Positions 23,140 through 31,589 of a DNA stretch of 35,974 nucleotides are shown in pieces (position 1 is the stretch's first letter; every line of letters starts with the position of its first letter). Below the pieces are notes generated by a model. The model did not search any database, was not told where the DNA came from, and saw nothing but the letters and a program-made list of their open reading frames with translations. The position numbers and the translations under genes are program-made. The DNA lies in NCBI RefSeq assembly GCF_900167955.1, contig NZ_FUYK01000004.1, positions 1 through 35,974 on the forward strand. Reading direction: 5' to 3'. The DNA comes from Candidatus Nitrosotalea bavarica. GTDB taxonomy: Archaea; Thermoproteota; Nitrososphaeria; Nitrososphaerales; Nitrosopumilaceae.

Positions 23140-24012
23140 ATGAAATCTAGAGTACTCATTCTATTTTCTATCTTAGGAGTTATTTTAATTACTTTTAGTT
23201 CTGTGATGTATCTTCAGGGAATTACTGAAAATAATATAAAATCAGAATTAATCAAGCAGGCAGAGATAGAAAAATTGAGTCAAATTAAAGATATATCTTC
23301 TCACGTATCATCTGACCTTGATAGTGTAATAGCACGACTCACTGGATTAGAAGATTCCAAGGAATTTCAAAGTGGAAAACTTGATAATATGACAGAAAAA
23401 CTAGTTTCAGAAAAATATTTAGAGATTAATAATATCGTAGACCGGATTTTTGTAACGGATGCTAAAAACATTGTAAGGATTAACGCAGTACCTCCAGGAG
23501 AAAATAGATTTCTTGGTTATGATGTAACAAATAGAACTTATGTACAAAATGCTATCTCAAGTGACGATCTGTCTCTATCTGATTATTCTATAGGGTTAGA
23601 TGGAAAAAGCAGACTATACATTAGTAATAAGATAACTACCCATGAATCTGGTAAATTTGAAGGAATTGTATGGGCTACAGTTCCAATTAATTCATTTTTC
23701 TCTAGGTATTACAATATTGATAATTCAAGTTTACCATTTATGATGGTGATGGATAAAAATGGAACATATATGATATCTCCATTTCCAAATCTTGTGGGAA
23801 AAAGTTTTTTCTCATCTGACGTACAAAGTTTTTTTCATAATAATTCTGAAGTAAACAGATACACTAGAGAATTACTTGCTGGTAAATCCGGAATTACATC
23901 ATTTGATTTTGGGCTAGGACCTAGAACAGTAGTCTATGATCCTGTATTTGTTAATGGAATACCTCAATATTATTTGATTCTAGTAACACCTAATGAATCT
24001 GTATATTCATAA
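23140..24012 (+). pseudogene. Sensor half of a disrupted membrane histidine kinase (Cache-like sensor), ends at in-frame TAA
   Basis: From the ATG at 23140 (TTG 23116 is an earlier option) the product has a transmembrane helix (about residues 4-24, LILFSILGVILITFSSVMYL), then an extracellular Cache-like ligand domain (IVDRIFVTDAKNIVRI, FLGYDVTNRTYVQNA, YISNKITTHESGKFEGIVWATVPI). A TAA at 24010-24012 stops it shortly before a second transmembrane helix would begin. The frame after that TAA stays open and reads IDDILNLQRNEIVFGFIV, the expected continuation into helix 2 and the kinase. One base change (for example CAA to TAA) would explain the stop. If translated alone it would be a membrane sensor without output. 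Confidence 0.75.
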
Positions 24013-24825
24013 ATTGATGATATTCTAAATCTTCAAAGAAATGAAATTGTATTTGGTTTTATTGTTAGTATGATATTTGTTTCAGTTCTAATTTATTTAA
24101 TATTAAAAAGAGACGCAAAGTTATTTCAAAACGAACTAGTAATTCAAACACAACATGATGAACTTATAAAAAATGAAAGATTATCTACTATAGGAGAATT
24201 GGCTTCTAGGCTTGCACATGATATTAGAAATCCACTTTCTATCATTATGAACACATCTATGTTAATTAAACAAAAAAATCCTAATTTGGATGAGAAAACC
24301 CTTGGTTTCTTAGATAAACAGATTGATTCTGTAAAAAGAATTTCTAGTCAACTAGACGATGTGCTGGATTTTGTAAGAATTAGTCCTCTTGATCTAGAAT
24401 ATCATTCGATTCTTGGAATAATCCAATCGGCTATTAATAAAATAGAAGTACCAAAAACAATTGAAATTGTATTACCTACGAGTGATTTTAAAGTATATTG
24501 TGATGAAAATAAAATTGAAGTTGTACTTGTAAATTTGATAACTAATGCAATCCATGCAATAAAAGAAAATGGCAAAATAGTGATAAGAGTTATGGAAGAA
24601 GAGAATAGTCAAGTGATAGAAGTAGAAGATAATGGGGAAGGGATTCCACGAACAATTTTATCAAGAATATTTGATCCACTATTTACAACAAAGAGTTCTG
24701 GAACAGGGCTTGGTCTATCAAGTTGCAAAAATATTATTGAGAACCACAAGGGTACAATAACTGTATAATCATCTGAAGGTGTTAAAACTATATTTACAAT
24801 TAGACTTCCTAAAAATTTAAAATAA
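24013..24825 (+). pseudogene. Kinase half of the disrupted histidine kinase (HisKA-HATPase), second in-frame TAA near its end
   Basis: In the same frame as the sensor half, this part encodes transmembrane helix 2 and a full transmitter. The first possible ATG is at 24070, giving 232 residues: H50 in the H box LAHDIRNPL, N158 region NLITNAIHAI (N box), DNGEG at 186-190 (G1), IFDPLFTTKSSGTGLGLS (F and G2 boxes). A TAA at 24766-24768 cuts it after GTITV, but the frame continues SSEGVKTIFTIRLPKN to a final TAA at 24823-24825, which is the normal last strand of the ATPase fold. The gene thus carries two nonsense codons with no frameshift. A split but working pair (separate kinase with its own start) is possible; loss of function is more likely. 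No response regulator is adjacent. Confidence 0.75.
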
Positions 24826-24830
24826 AATAT

Positions 24831-25370
24831 TTAATCAACTGAATTAGTAGTTTTAGTAATTACGTTTTTCCCTTTTTTTGTTGGTACTATTTCTCGTTCT
24901 CCGTCAGAATACTTTTTCTCAAGATACTGTCCTTGTAAAATTCTATCTAGCAAGATTGCAAGAGCTGAAATCTCTGAATGTGGTTGATTTCCAATTGCCA
25001 CATTGTAATCAGACATATCATATGCCTCTCTTGGAACTTTTTCGGCTCCCACAATTATCAAAATTTTTTCTTCTTTTCGTATATCATCCTGTACAGCATT
25101 AATATTTTCACCATACATTGTCAAATGAACTATTTTAAATGATTCCTTCTTTTTTAATCTGACAACATCCTTCCAATTCTCAATGATCTCTACTTTGAAA
25201 TCACTGCCCCACATTTTATTTACTTTGGATATAGTTTCTTTAATATCTGGATTTGCATCATACATGTATATTTTTGAAGCTCCAAATGCTCTTGATACTA
25301 GGGTAACATGTGTTGTTACTCTATCATCTCTGACAAGACGTGTTCCTATGCGTAAAACTTCGATCTTCAT
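24831..25370 (-). CDS. trm56: tRNA (cytidine(56)-2'-O)-methyltransferase Trm56
   Basis: The 179-residue SPOUT methyltransferase modifies C56 in the T loop of archaeal tRNAs with S-adenosylmethionine. Signatures are [28 protein letters not shown] at the N-terminus, [11 protein letters not shown], and the knot region [41 protein letters not shown]. Length and motifs match the archaeal family. Its ATG overlaps the hflX stop by four bases (ATGA type), so it is translated from the phoU-like/hflX transcript. Confidence 0.95.
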   Translation of the reverse strand: MKIEVLRIGTRLVRDDRVTTHVTLVSRAFGASKIYMYDANPDIKETISKVNKMWGSDFKVEIIENWKDVVRLKKKESFKIVHLTMYGENINAVQDDIRKEEKILIIVGAEKVPREAYDMSDYNVAIGNQPHSEISALAILLDRILQGQYLEKKYSDGEREIVPTKKGKNVITKTTNSVD

Positions 25371-26515
25371 CTTTGGAATTTTCTTTGCTTCTGTGGTTTT
25401 GATATTTCAGTTTTTCTTCCTGTTATAGGTATTGCATCTATTGCCTCGAATACTAGCGTCTTTAATTGATTAATATTGTATCTAGTTGTGGAAGACACTG
25501 GTAACCATTTTTTATAATCATCCATACCTAATTCTTTAGCTCTCTCTGCAACTTCTTCTTTTGAAATCAAGTCTAACTTATTTAGGACAAAAATCATTTT
25601 ATCTTTACTTACTCCAATTTCATCTAAAGTAGAAATACAGCTCTTGAATTTTTTTCTTAGTTCTAAAATGTCGTCACTAATATCAATTACAACTATTACA
25701 ACATCTGTATACACAAGTTCTTCAAGAGTTGACTTGAATGCTGCTACCATGTATGATGGAAGCTTGCTTATGAAACCTACAGTATCCGAAATTAAAACTT
25801 CAGAGTTTTTGAGAGTGATCTTTCGTGTAGTTGTAGATAGAGTAGTGAAAAGTTTTGGACTTTCTTCTTTTTCTTCTCCTGTTAATATGTTGAAAAGTGT
25901 AGTTTTTCCTGCTGATGTATACCCTGCAAGTGAGATCGTTTTGAATCCAAATCTTTCTCTTGCTTGTCTATGAAGAGCACGTTGAGTTGATGCCTTTACT
26001 AATTTTGTTTTTACACCATTCATTCTATTTTTGATGTCATTAAAGTAGACATCAACTTCGAACTTTCCTATTCCCATGAATCCTGGCTGTTCTCCCATCT
26101 TTGCCAGTCTAACTTTTTCTCTAGCTCTTGACATCTCATATCTTAACTGCGCCATTTTTACTTGTAATGTTGATTCTGAACTCTTTGCTCTACGTTCAAA
26201 GATCTGAAGAATTAGAGCTTCCCTATCCAGAATGTTCATTTTGAGAGTAGAGGCTAAATTATAATTTTGACTTGGTTTGAGAATTTCATCAAAGATTATT
26301 ACATCAGGTTTTACTGTACTCAACATTTCCTTGAGTTCCTCTACCTTTCCTTCTCCAAGACCATACTTTGACTTGTTTAGAAATCTATGTTGTATGACCT
26401 TGCGAACCTCATATCCTGCAGCATCACAAAGACCTAGTGCTTCTTTTAGTGCATCTTCTCTATCATATGTTATGAGAATAGCAGAATCTTTCAATGTTAT
26501 ATTGCCGTCTTTCAC
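25367..26515 (-). CDS. hflX: GTPase HflX
   Basis: The 382-residue GTPase binds ribosomes and in bacteria can split stalled or hibernating ones. The N-terminal HflX domain (residues about 10-180) ends in the helical coil [16 protein letters not shown] and the glycine-rich PGFMGIG. The G domain has G1 GYTSAGKT (198-205), G2 in TTLSTTTR, G3 DTVGF and G4 NKLD. It starts at GTG four bases after the PhoU-like gene and overlaps trm56 by four bases, a compact three-gene operon. Length agrees with archaeal members that lack a long C-terminal domain. Confidence 0.95.
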   Translation of the reverse strand: MKDGNITLKDSAILITYDREDALKEALGLCDAAGYEVRKVIQHRFLNKSKYGLGEGKVEELKEMLSTVKPDVIIFDEILKPSQNYNLASTLKMNILDREALILQIFERRAKSSESTLQVKMAQLRYEMSRAREKVRLAKMGEQPGFMGIGKFEVDVYFNDIKNRMNGVKTKLVKASTQRALHRQARERFGFKTISLAGYTSAGKTTLFNILTGEEKEESPKLFTTLSTTTRKITLKNSEVLISDTVGFISKLPSYMVAAFKSTLEELVYTDVVIVVIDISDDILELRKKFKSCISTLDEIGVSKDKMIFVLNKLDLISKEEVAERAKELGMDDYKKWLPVSSTTRYNINQLKTLVFEAIDAIPITGRKTEISKPQKQRKFQR

Positions 26516-26519
26516 TATC

Positions 26520-27563
26520 TTATTGCTTTCGAAGTGTCTTTTCTATAGTTACATCAAGTACAATTTCTGCTATGTCACTTGCATACTCTGATATCCTTCG
26601 AATGTTTTCACTCATTCTTCTTACTCTGTAGATCTCTTCAGCATCTCTCAATGTTTTCATACTGTCTTGTACCTTTTTTTCATATTTTGAAATTTCAGCT
26701 GTTTTTTGTATTGTTCGTTCTGCATGATTAGATTCCTTTTTGAATAGTGATAAGCAAGCATCATCCAATACCGCTAAGGTAAAAGCATTCATTTCATGTA
26801 TGGGTTCAAGTACAGATTTCTTGATTGGTTTTTTGTATTCAAGTAAATCTTTTGCTATTTCTGTTGCGTGATCTCCTACACGTTCTATGTTTTTTACTAT
26901 TAGTCTATATCCCAAGCAATGATAGGGACTCTCTATTCCCATCTCATTTAACATATGTTCATTTTGTATGGCTATCTTGAGTTGTCTCATAATGTAAAAA
27001 CTAAATCTATCTACTTCATCGTCGCTGTTTATGACCTCTTTTGCTAGCTCAAAATTTGCTTCTTCTTGTGCAAGAAGAGCATCATTTTGCATTGATTTTG
27101 CTATTATCAACATCCTTTTTAGGGCACCATCAACCGAAAGTTCGAATAAATTAATGAGTACTTGAATAGTAATACCCTCAATTGAATCCGCGGTAATCTC
27201 AGTTCCCATTAAAATGCCTTTTACTGCATCTTTGATGGAATTTCTCTGAGATGGCTTTAATCTTCCTAGTTTTGATTTTACATTTATGATAGTAAATCCA
27301 AGAAGATAAAGTGAAATTAATTTCCTAACTATTGTAGAATCTTCATCCTCAGGTTTGATCTCAATTGTTGCTTCTTCTGTACCTGCAGGTTTGTTATGAT
27401 GTTTTAATGGTACAATTTGTAAATTGGAAACTCCTTGTCTAACTACAGCAACCTGGTCTCCTTGTTTAAGACCCATGTCCATTACCCATTGTTTTGGAAG
27501 TGAAACAATGTATGATGATTTACCTGTAAACTGTATTTTTCGCATCTCTTCATTTGATCCCAT
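26520..27563 (-). CDS. PhoU-domain regulator with N-terminal AbrB-like DNA-binding domain
   Basis: The 347-residue protein begins with a swapped-hairpin AbrB/SpoVT domain (residues about 7-55, [29 protein letters not shown]), followed by two PhoU helical repeats (about 130-225 and 230-340, with [13 protein letters not shown], and [17 protein letters not shown] at the end). Archaeal proteins of this architecture are thought to be phosphate-responsive transcription regulators, with PhoU parts binding metal clusters. No pst transporter genes are in the window. It is the first gene of the run with hflX and trm56. A TATA-like CTATATAG is centred 26 nt before the ATG. Confidence 0.9.
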   Translation of the reverse strand: MGSNEEMRKIQFTGKSSYIVSLPKQWVMDMGLKQGDQVAVVRQGVSNLQIVPLKHHNKPAGTEEATIEIKPEDEDSTIVRKLISLYLLGFTIINVKSKLGRLKPSQRNSIKDAVKGILMGTEITADSIEGITIQVLINLFELSVDGALKRMLIIAKSMQNDALLAQEEANFELAKEVINSDDEVDRFSFYIMRQLKIAIQNEHMLNEMGIESPYHCLGYRLIVKNIERVGDHATEIAKDLLEYKKPIKKSVLEPIHEMNAFTLAVLDDACLSLFKKESNHAERTIQKTAEISKYEKKVQDSMKTLRDAEEIYRVRRMSENIRRISEYASDIAEIVLDVTIEKTLRKQ

Positions 27564-27584
27564 ATTGTATACATGATAATTATT

Positions 27585-27592
27585 CTATATAG
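27585..27592 (-). promoter_or_regulatory. TATA-like palindrome for the PhoU-like gene (leaderless)
   Basis: CTATATAG is centred 26 nt before the minus-strand ATG at 27563. An identical copy lies 21 bases away at 27606-27613 in the same divergent gap. Confidence 0.5.
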
Positions 27593-27605
27593 TTGTTAGG
27601 GATTA

Positions 27606-27613
27606 CTATATAG
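27606..27613 (+). promoter_or_regulatory. Second CTATATAG, candidate TATA box for the PUA gene
   Basis: This copy is identical to the one serving the PhoU-like gene. Its centre is 46 nt before the PUA gene ATG, so a leader of about 20 nt would result. Because both copies are palindromic, orientation rests on distance only. Confidence 0.35.
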
Positions 27614-27655
27614 GTCATTTTCATGTTGCGAAAATAATTAACACAGGTAAATGAA

Positions 27656-28132
27656 ATGAATTGCATGGATTCAGTCCTTAAAATCAAGTATACGTTAGAT
27701 GCACTTTTTGGCCAAGGAGTATCAAAATATCTTCCAAAGGATGCAATGATTACATATTCAAAGAATACAGGACGAATAAAACATGTACACCAAAATGATA
27801 ACTTACTTTGTACGTTAAGAACAGATGGTGGTCTTGCTATTACACCATTTTTTGCTCAGATGCTCATAAAGAGTAAAAAGTTCAAGGAAAACTGTCTTGG
27901 AATTGATGATGACTCTAAAGCCTTTGTTCAAGAAGGTAGCTCTGTATTTTGTAAGCATGTAACATGGTGTGGAAAGAACGTAATGATAGGTGGAGATGTA
28001 GCAGTTCTTCACAATAATAAAGTAATAGCGGTAGGTAAAGCCGTACTATCTACAAGAATGATACTGTCATTTAAAAAAGGAGTCGCGGTAAAGATCAGAG
28101 ATAGTTTAAAAAGTACAAACAGTGGAGTATGA
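27656..28132 (+). CDS. PUA-domain RNA-binding protein
   Basis: The 158-residue protein has an N-terminal domain of about 75 residues and a C-terminal PUA domain (residues about 80-152: AFVQEGSSVFCKHV, GGDVAVLHNNKVIAVGKAVLS, GVAVKIRD), the RNA-binding fold shared by archaeosine and pseudouridine synthases. No catalytic domain is present. It lies seven bases before the alpha-NAC gene, a pairing that suggests a role in translation or ribosome function. It is divergent from the PhoU-like gene. Exact RNA target unknown. Confidence 0.88.
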   Translation: MNCMDSVLKIKYTLDALFGQGVSKYLPKDAMITYSKNTGRIKHVHQNDNLLCTLRTDGGLAITPFFAQMLIKSKKFKENCLGIDDDSKAFVQEGSSVFCKHVTWCGKNVMIGGDVAVLHNNKVIAVGKAVLSTRMILSFKKGVAVKIRDSLKSTNSGV

Positions 28133-28139
28133 ATATACC

Positions 28140-28481
28140 ATGATGCGTGGCGGAAACCGCGAGATGCGGAGAATGTTGGACAAAATGGGTCTTGAGATGA
28201 AAGACGTACAGAATGTACAAGAGGTCATAATTAAGACAGATACAAAAGAAATTATAATTACAAAGCCATCCGTTACCGAAATGAAGGCAAAAGATAATTC
28301 AATTTTCCAAATAATTGCCGAAAGCTATGAGGAAAGAGAACTTGAAGTACCTATCTTTAGTCAAGAAGATATACTGCTTGTAGCACAACAGGCTAATGTA
28401 TCTCCAGAAGAGGCAACAAATGCCTTAACTGAAGCAAAAGGAGATCTTGCACGAGCAATACTTCTATTGACAACTAAATGA
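28140..28481 (+). CDS. nac: Nascent polypeptide-associated complex protein (alpha-NAC)
   Basis: The 113-residue ribosome-associated chaperone shields nascent chains. It starts MMRGGNREMRRMLDKMGLEMKD, has the NAC beta-barrel (VQEVIIKTDTKEIIITKPSV) and ends in a UBA domain (residues about 75-113, EDILLVAQQANVSPEEATNAL...DLARAILLL). The start was set at the ATG at 28140; the longest frame begins six codons earlier at a GTG that overlaps the PUA gene. Archaeal NAC acts as a homodimer. Confidence 0.94.
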   Translation: MMRGGNREMRRMLDKMGLEMKDVQNVQEVIIKTDTKEIIITKPSVTEMKAKDNSIFQIIAESYEERELEVPIFSQEDILLVAQQANVSPEEATNALTEAKGDLARAILLLTTK

Positions 28482-28573
28482 AATTCATTGATCAAAAACA
28501 ACACACAAACAGTCCTTAAATTTTCTAGAATGTATTCTTAATCATACCATATCAACCACAAAATAATATAGCA

Positions 28574-29196
28574 GTGGCAACGGTATCAGGAAAATCATAT
28601 TTTAAATTTGTAAATGTTTTAAGACATCTTAAACTAAATTATGATTAGGTATTACCTGAAGAAATAACTTGTTTAGACAGAAGACTAATTCTTACTACAA
28701 TGTCTGAATCATTACAAATTCCAACCAATCTGGTTTTTTTAGATGATGAGTTCAATTATCATCCTACTATTGTAAAAGCAAAAATAGTAAAAAATTACAA
28801 TCTGGACTTAACGAGAGTTCTCTAGTAATCGGAATTGATCCAGGTGGTAGAATAGGACTATCCGTTTTTTACTATGAAAAAGAAATTGAGAGTTCATTTT
28901 ATACGTCTGTTGACGATCTGGTATCACACATTATCAAAATTTTGGTAGAAATTAACGCTCAAAGAAAAGTTGTCAAAGTAGGAAATGGTACCATGAGAAT
29001 TGCTCGGCATATTGTAAATTCACTTAATCTTCAATTCTGTTCACACTTTGAACTAGAATTTGTGGATGAACGTAAAACATCATTGAAAATAAAAAATTTC
29101 AACAAGAGGGGAGAGCGTGACAAGATATCCGCCAAATGTATTACACAAAGAGAAGGTTACAGGTATCTTGTTCTTCCTCCTTCAAGAATGGGCTAA
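28574..29196 (+). pseudogene. Decayed RNase H-fold (RuvC-like) protein gene
   Basis: From a GTG at 28574 the frame reads a protein-like KSYFKFVNVLRHLKLNYD, hits TAG at 28646-28648, and goes on VLPEEITCLDRRLILTTMSE and LVFLDDEFNYHPTIVKAKIVK. At the A-run near 28790 the coding frame shifts by one base and continues GLNESSLVIGIDPGGRIGLSVFY, an RNase H-fold first strand with its Asp, then ELEFVDERKTSLKIKNFNKRG and ends at 29194-29196. The pieces together look like one thaumarchaeal protein of about 207 residues. A further frame-compatible stretch (QEWAKNNEIRKKFTDVSF...) runs to 29263 in the first frame and might be a lost C-terminus. One nonsense codon and at least one frameshift mean the gene is broken, unless the sequence has errors. 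Only the part from 28942 could be translated from an ATT-like start. Confidence 0.65.
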
Positions 29197-29410
29197 AAAT
29201 AACGAAATTCGCAAAAAATTTACCGATGTTTCATTTAAGGATGATCTTTTGATCAAGATGTAAAAGAACGATAGATATTTATAGCGTTTTTCATTTTTTT
29301 CTTGAAAACTATATGGCTCCAAATAAGGCCCAAAATAATTATTTCATAAAAGATGTCTTAAAATTATAAAAATTATTGATCCATGCTTAAATATTTACTA
29401 TTACTATAAT

Positions 29411-29881
29411 ATGTCGAAACATATGACATGCAAAGGAATATGCACAAGATACAAAGCACAGAAGCCGGTAGGAACTGGTCGTTACGCATCAGGACAGAAA
29501 AGATGCCAAATTTGTGAAATTTTCATAAAATGGGAGGGTCTTTGGTGTCCTTGCTGTGGATATAGACTGAGAACTAAACCACGAAATCTAAAATACAAAG
29601 CAAAATTACGAGCTAGAGTCGAGGCTGATCAACTAGAAGCTGTTGCTATAAAGGCTGCAGAAGTAGAGGAGATAGAGCTAGAGCCAATGGTAGTAAAGCC
29701 AGCAAAAAAGGCTAAGACTGCAAAGGCTAAGACTGCAAAGGCTAAGACTGCAAAGGCTAAGACTGCAAAAGCTGCAGAAGTAGAGAAAATAGAACTAGAG
29801 CCAATGGTAGTAAAGCCAGCAAAAAATGCTAAGACTGCAAAAGTTACAAAGAAAGTATCTTTAGCGCCGGTAGCAATATAG
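29411..29881 (+). CDS. Zinc-binding protein with repetitive Lys/Ala-rich tail
   Basis: The 156-residue protein has an N-terminal zinc module with C7, C11, C32, C35, C46, C48 and C49 (MTCKGICTRY, RCQICEIFIKW, WCPCCGYRLR) and a basic region. From residue about 82 it is made of repeats: an acidic unit AAEVEEIELEPMVVKPAK and a basic unit AKTAK repeated four times in tandem, then both units again. The tail resembles the Lys/Ala-rich ends of histone H1 or bacterial HU-like proteins. A nucleic-acid- or chromatin-binding role is plausible but unproven. The zinc module looks like a thaumarchaeal-specific family that I know only as uncharacterised. Confidence 0.85.
   Translation: MSKHMTCKGICTRYKAQKPVGTGRYASGQKRCQICEIFIKWEGLWCPCCGYRLRTKPRNLKYKAKLRARVEADQLEAVAIKAAEVEEIELEPMVVKPAKKAKTAKAKTAKAKTAKAKTAKAAEVEKIELEPMVVKPAKNAKTAKVTKKVSLAPVAI
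29654..29842 (+). repeat. Tandem and long direct repeats inside the zinc-protein gene
   Basis: A 15-bp unit GCTAAGACTGCAAAG occurs four times in tandem at 29711-29770 and again at 29828-29842. A 72-bp segment at 29654-29725 recurs, slightly diverged, at 29771-29842. All units are multiples of three, so copy-number changes keep the reading frame. Confidence 0.9.
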
Positions 29882-29904
29882 ACGTAGTAAGCTGAAGTAA
29901 ACTG

Positions 29905-30243
29905 TTGATCTCACAAGTCGGCTATACAAAAAAAACCGTCAAAGTGAATCATCGAAACTTTTTTGTACAGATTCTTCCATATGATAATGGAAATTTTATT
30001 TCTATTTCTGAAGGAAAGGAAAGGATAGGTACACTTGTTGTTTCTATTAGTTCAGGTGGAAGAATAAGTACAGCTGCTGTTATACCATCAAAATCTGAAA
30101 CAATTTTTCTTAAGATGGTATCAGAGCGAGTAGCTTCGACAATAAACGGGATCTGTATTTTTTCATTAAATATTGAAAAAGATTTAGATCTTGATAGTAT
30201 GAAAGTTCTAATGAATGAACTAATGGAGATTATAAAACAATGA
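29905..30243 (+). CDS. Conserved small protein coupled to UbiD; possibly proteasome-assembly-chaperone-like
   Basis: The 112-residue protein starts at TTG (a GTG 13 codons further is possible) and has an alternating beta-strand then helix pattern: FFVQILPYDNGNFISIS, GTLVVSIS, STAAVIP, then the helix ETIFLKMVSERVASTI, a strand GICIFSLNI and a final amphipathic helix. This order resembles the small proteasome assembly chaperones of the PAC3/PAC4 type, but no residue proves it. Its stop overlaps the UbiD start by four bases (ATGA), so the two are translationally coupled. It follows the zinc protein by 23 bases. Function unknown. Confidence 0.75.
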   Translation: MISQVGYTKKTVKVNHRNFFVQILPYDNGNFISISEGKERIGTLVVSISSGGRISTAAVIPSKSETIFLKMVSERVASTINGICIFSLNIEKDLDLDSMKVLMNELMEIIKQ

Positions 30244-31574
30244 CCTCTGATATGCGAAGCTATCTGGATATCCTTTCTAAAAAGGGTGAATTGGTTGTAA
30301 TAAAAAAGAAGGTTTCTACAAAATTTGAGATTGCAGCAGTAACTGCCAAGATGGATGGCTCAAAAGCACTATTGTTTGAAAATATCAGAGATAGTAAATT
30401 CCGTGTAGTTTCAAATTTAGTTGGCACACGAAAGAGATTTGCTTATGCAGTTGGCTCTACTGAAGACAAGATACACGAAAAAGTAATTTCTGCTATAAAG
30501 CATGCATCAAAACCAAAAATAAACAAAAAAGCCAAATTCCTGGAAAATCGGTCAAGGGATCTTTTTACCTTACCAATAGTGACTCATTTTGAAAAAGAAC
30601 CTGGACCTTTCATTACTTCCTCAATAATTTATACTAAAAATCAAGAAATGGGTACGCAAAACTCGTCATTTAATAGATTATTGCGAATGGATAACAAACA
30701 TTTCTCAATTAGAATGGTAGAAGGAAGACATCTTCATAGAACGTTTGTTTATGCAAAAGAACACGGAGAAGATCTTAAAGTTGCTATATCGATAGGTGTT
30801 CATCCAGCTATTTCTATTGCAGGGGCATATCAAGCTGACTGGGGAAAAGATGAGCTTAATATTGCAAATGAGTTATTGAACAAAAAACTTGCACTTTCCA
30901 TATCTCCTTATTCTAGAATGTATGTACCATCAGAATCAGAAATAATAATCGAAGGAAGAATTCTCAAGGACAAGACACACAAAGAATGGATGGTTGAAAT
31001 GCTTCGTACTTATGATTTCAAAAGAGCCCAACCAGTTTTTGAGCTTGATAGAATATACTATAGAAATAATCCAATCTACCACGATGTGTTAGCTGGTTTT
31101 GCCGAGCATCAATTACTAATGGGGATGCCTATTGAAGCTAAAATAAATAAGGAACTAAAGCAAGTCCTACCACAAACCAAGAATGTTGTACTAACAGAGG
31201 GCGGTTGTAAATGGTTACATGCCGTAGTTCAAATTTCAAAAAAACATGATTCAGATCCAAAGAAAGCTATTGCTGCTGCATTTTCTGCTCACAGATCCCT
31301 TAAGAATGTAGTAGTGGTAGACGATGACATTGAACCATCTGATCCAGTTGCTGTTGAATATGCAATGGCTACGAGATTTCAAGCAGATAAGGATCTAATA
31401 ATAGTACCAAAAGTAAGAGGCTCTAGTCTAGACCCATCAAGTGATCAGAAAAATCTGCTTACTACTAAGATGGGGATTGATGCTACTAAATCTTTTTCAA
31501 AAAGGGCTGAGGGATTTGAAATTGCTAAAATTCCTGGCGCAGACAAAATATTATTAAAAAATTACTTGAAATAA
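30240..31574 (+). CDS. UbiD-family prenyl-FMN-dependent decarboxylase
   Basis: The 444-residue protein has UbiD features throughout: N-terminal MRSYLDILSKKGELVVIKKKV, ALLFENIRDSKFRVVSNLVGTRKRF, the central RMVEGRHLHRTFVY and GVHPAISIAGAYQADWGKDELNIA (cofactor and acid residues), and C-terminal VVVDDDIEPSDPVAVEYAMATRFQADKDLIIV. It would decarboxylate an unsaturated acid with prenylated FMN. In archaea one UbiD homologue is anhydromevalonate phosphate decarboxylase of the modified mevalonate pathway; this gene could be that enzyme, or a decarboxylase for quinone synthesis. No UbiX flavin prenyltransferase is in the window. It converges on ctaB. Confidence 0.9.
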   Translation: MTSDMRSYLDILSKKGELVVIKKKVSTKFEIAAVTAKMDGSKALLFENIRDSKFRVVSNLVGTRKRFAYAVGSTEDKIHEKVISAIKHASKPKINKKAKFLENRSRDLFTLPIVTHFEKEPGPFITSSIIYTKNQEMGTQNSSFNRLLRMDNKHFSIRMVEGRHLHRTFVYAKEHGEDLKVAISIGVHPAISIAGAYQADWGKDELNIANELLNKKLALSISPYSRMYVPSESEIIIEGRILKDKTHKEWMVEMLRTYDFKRAQPVFELDRIYYRNNPIYHDVLAGFAEHQLLMGMPIEAKINKELKQVLPQTKNVVLTEGGCKWLHAVVQISKKHDSDPKKAIAAAFSAHRSLKNVVVVDDDIEPSDPVAVEYAMATRFQADKDLIIVPKVRGSSLDPSSDQKNLLTTKMGIDATKSFSKRAEGFEIAKIPGADKILLKNYLK

Positions 31575-31589
31575 AAATACGTCTTAAAA

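Noticed and set aside
24010-24012. Reassigned stop codon or recoded residue in the histidine kinase
   Set aside because: TAA is used as a normal terminator by many intact genes here, and no recoding element is visible; a nonsense mutation or sequence error is simpler.
28646-28648. Pyrrolysine at the TAG of the RuvC-like gene
   Set aside because: The same gene also has a frameshift, which points to decay, and no pyrrolysine genes are present in the window.
29313-29369. Tiny frame MAPNKAQNNYFIKDVLKL between the RuvC-like pseudogene and the zinc protein
   Set aside because: Only 18 residues, no motif and no clear promoter spacing; chance frame in AT-rich DNA. The rest of 29197-29410 holds only AT-rich promoter-like sequence.
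29711-29770. CRISPR array
   Set aside because: The 15-bp units are directly adjacent with no unique spacers and lie in a coding frame; this is a protein tail repeat.
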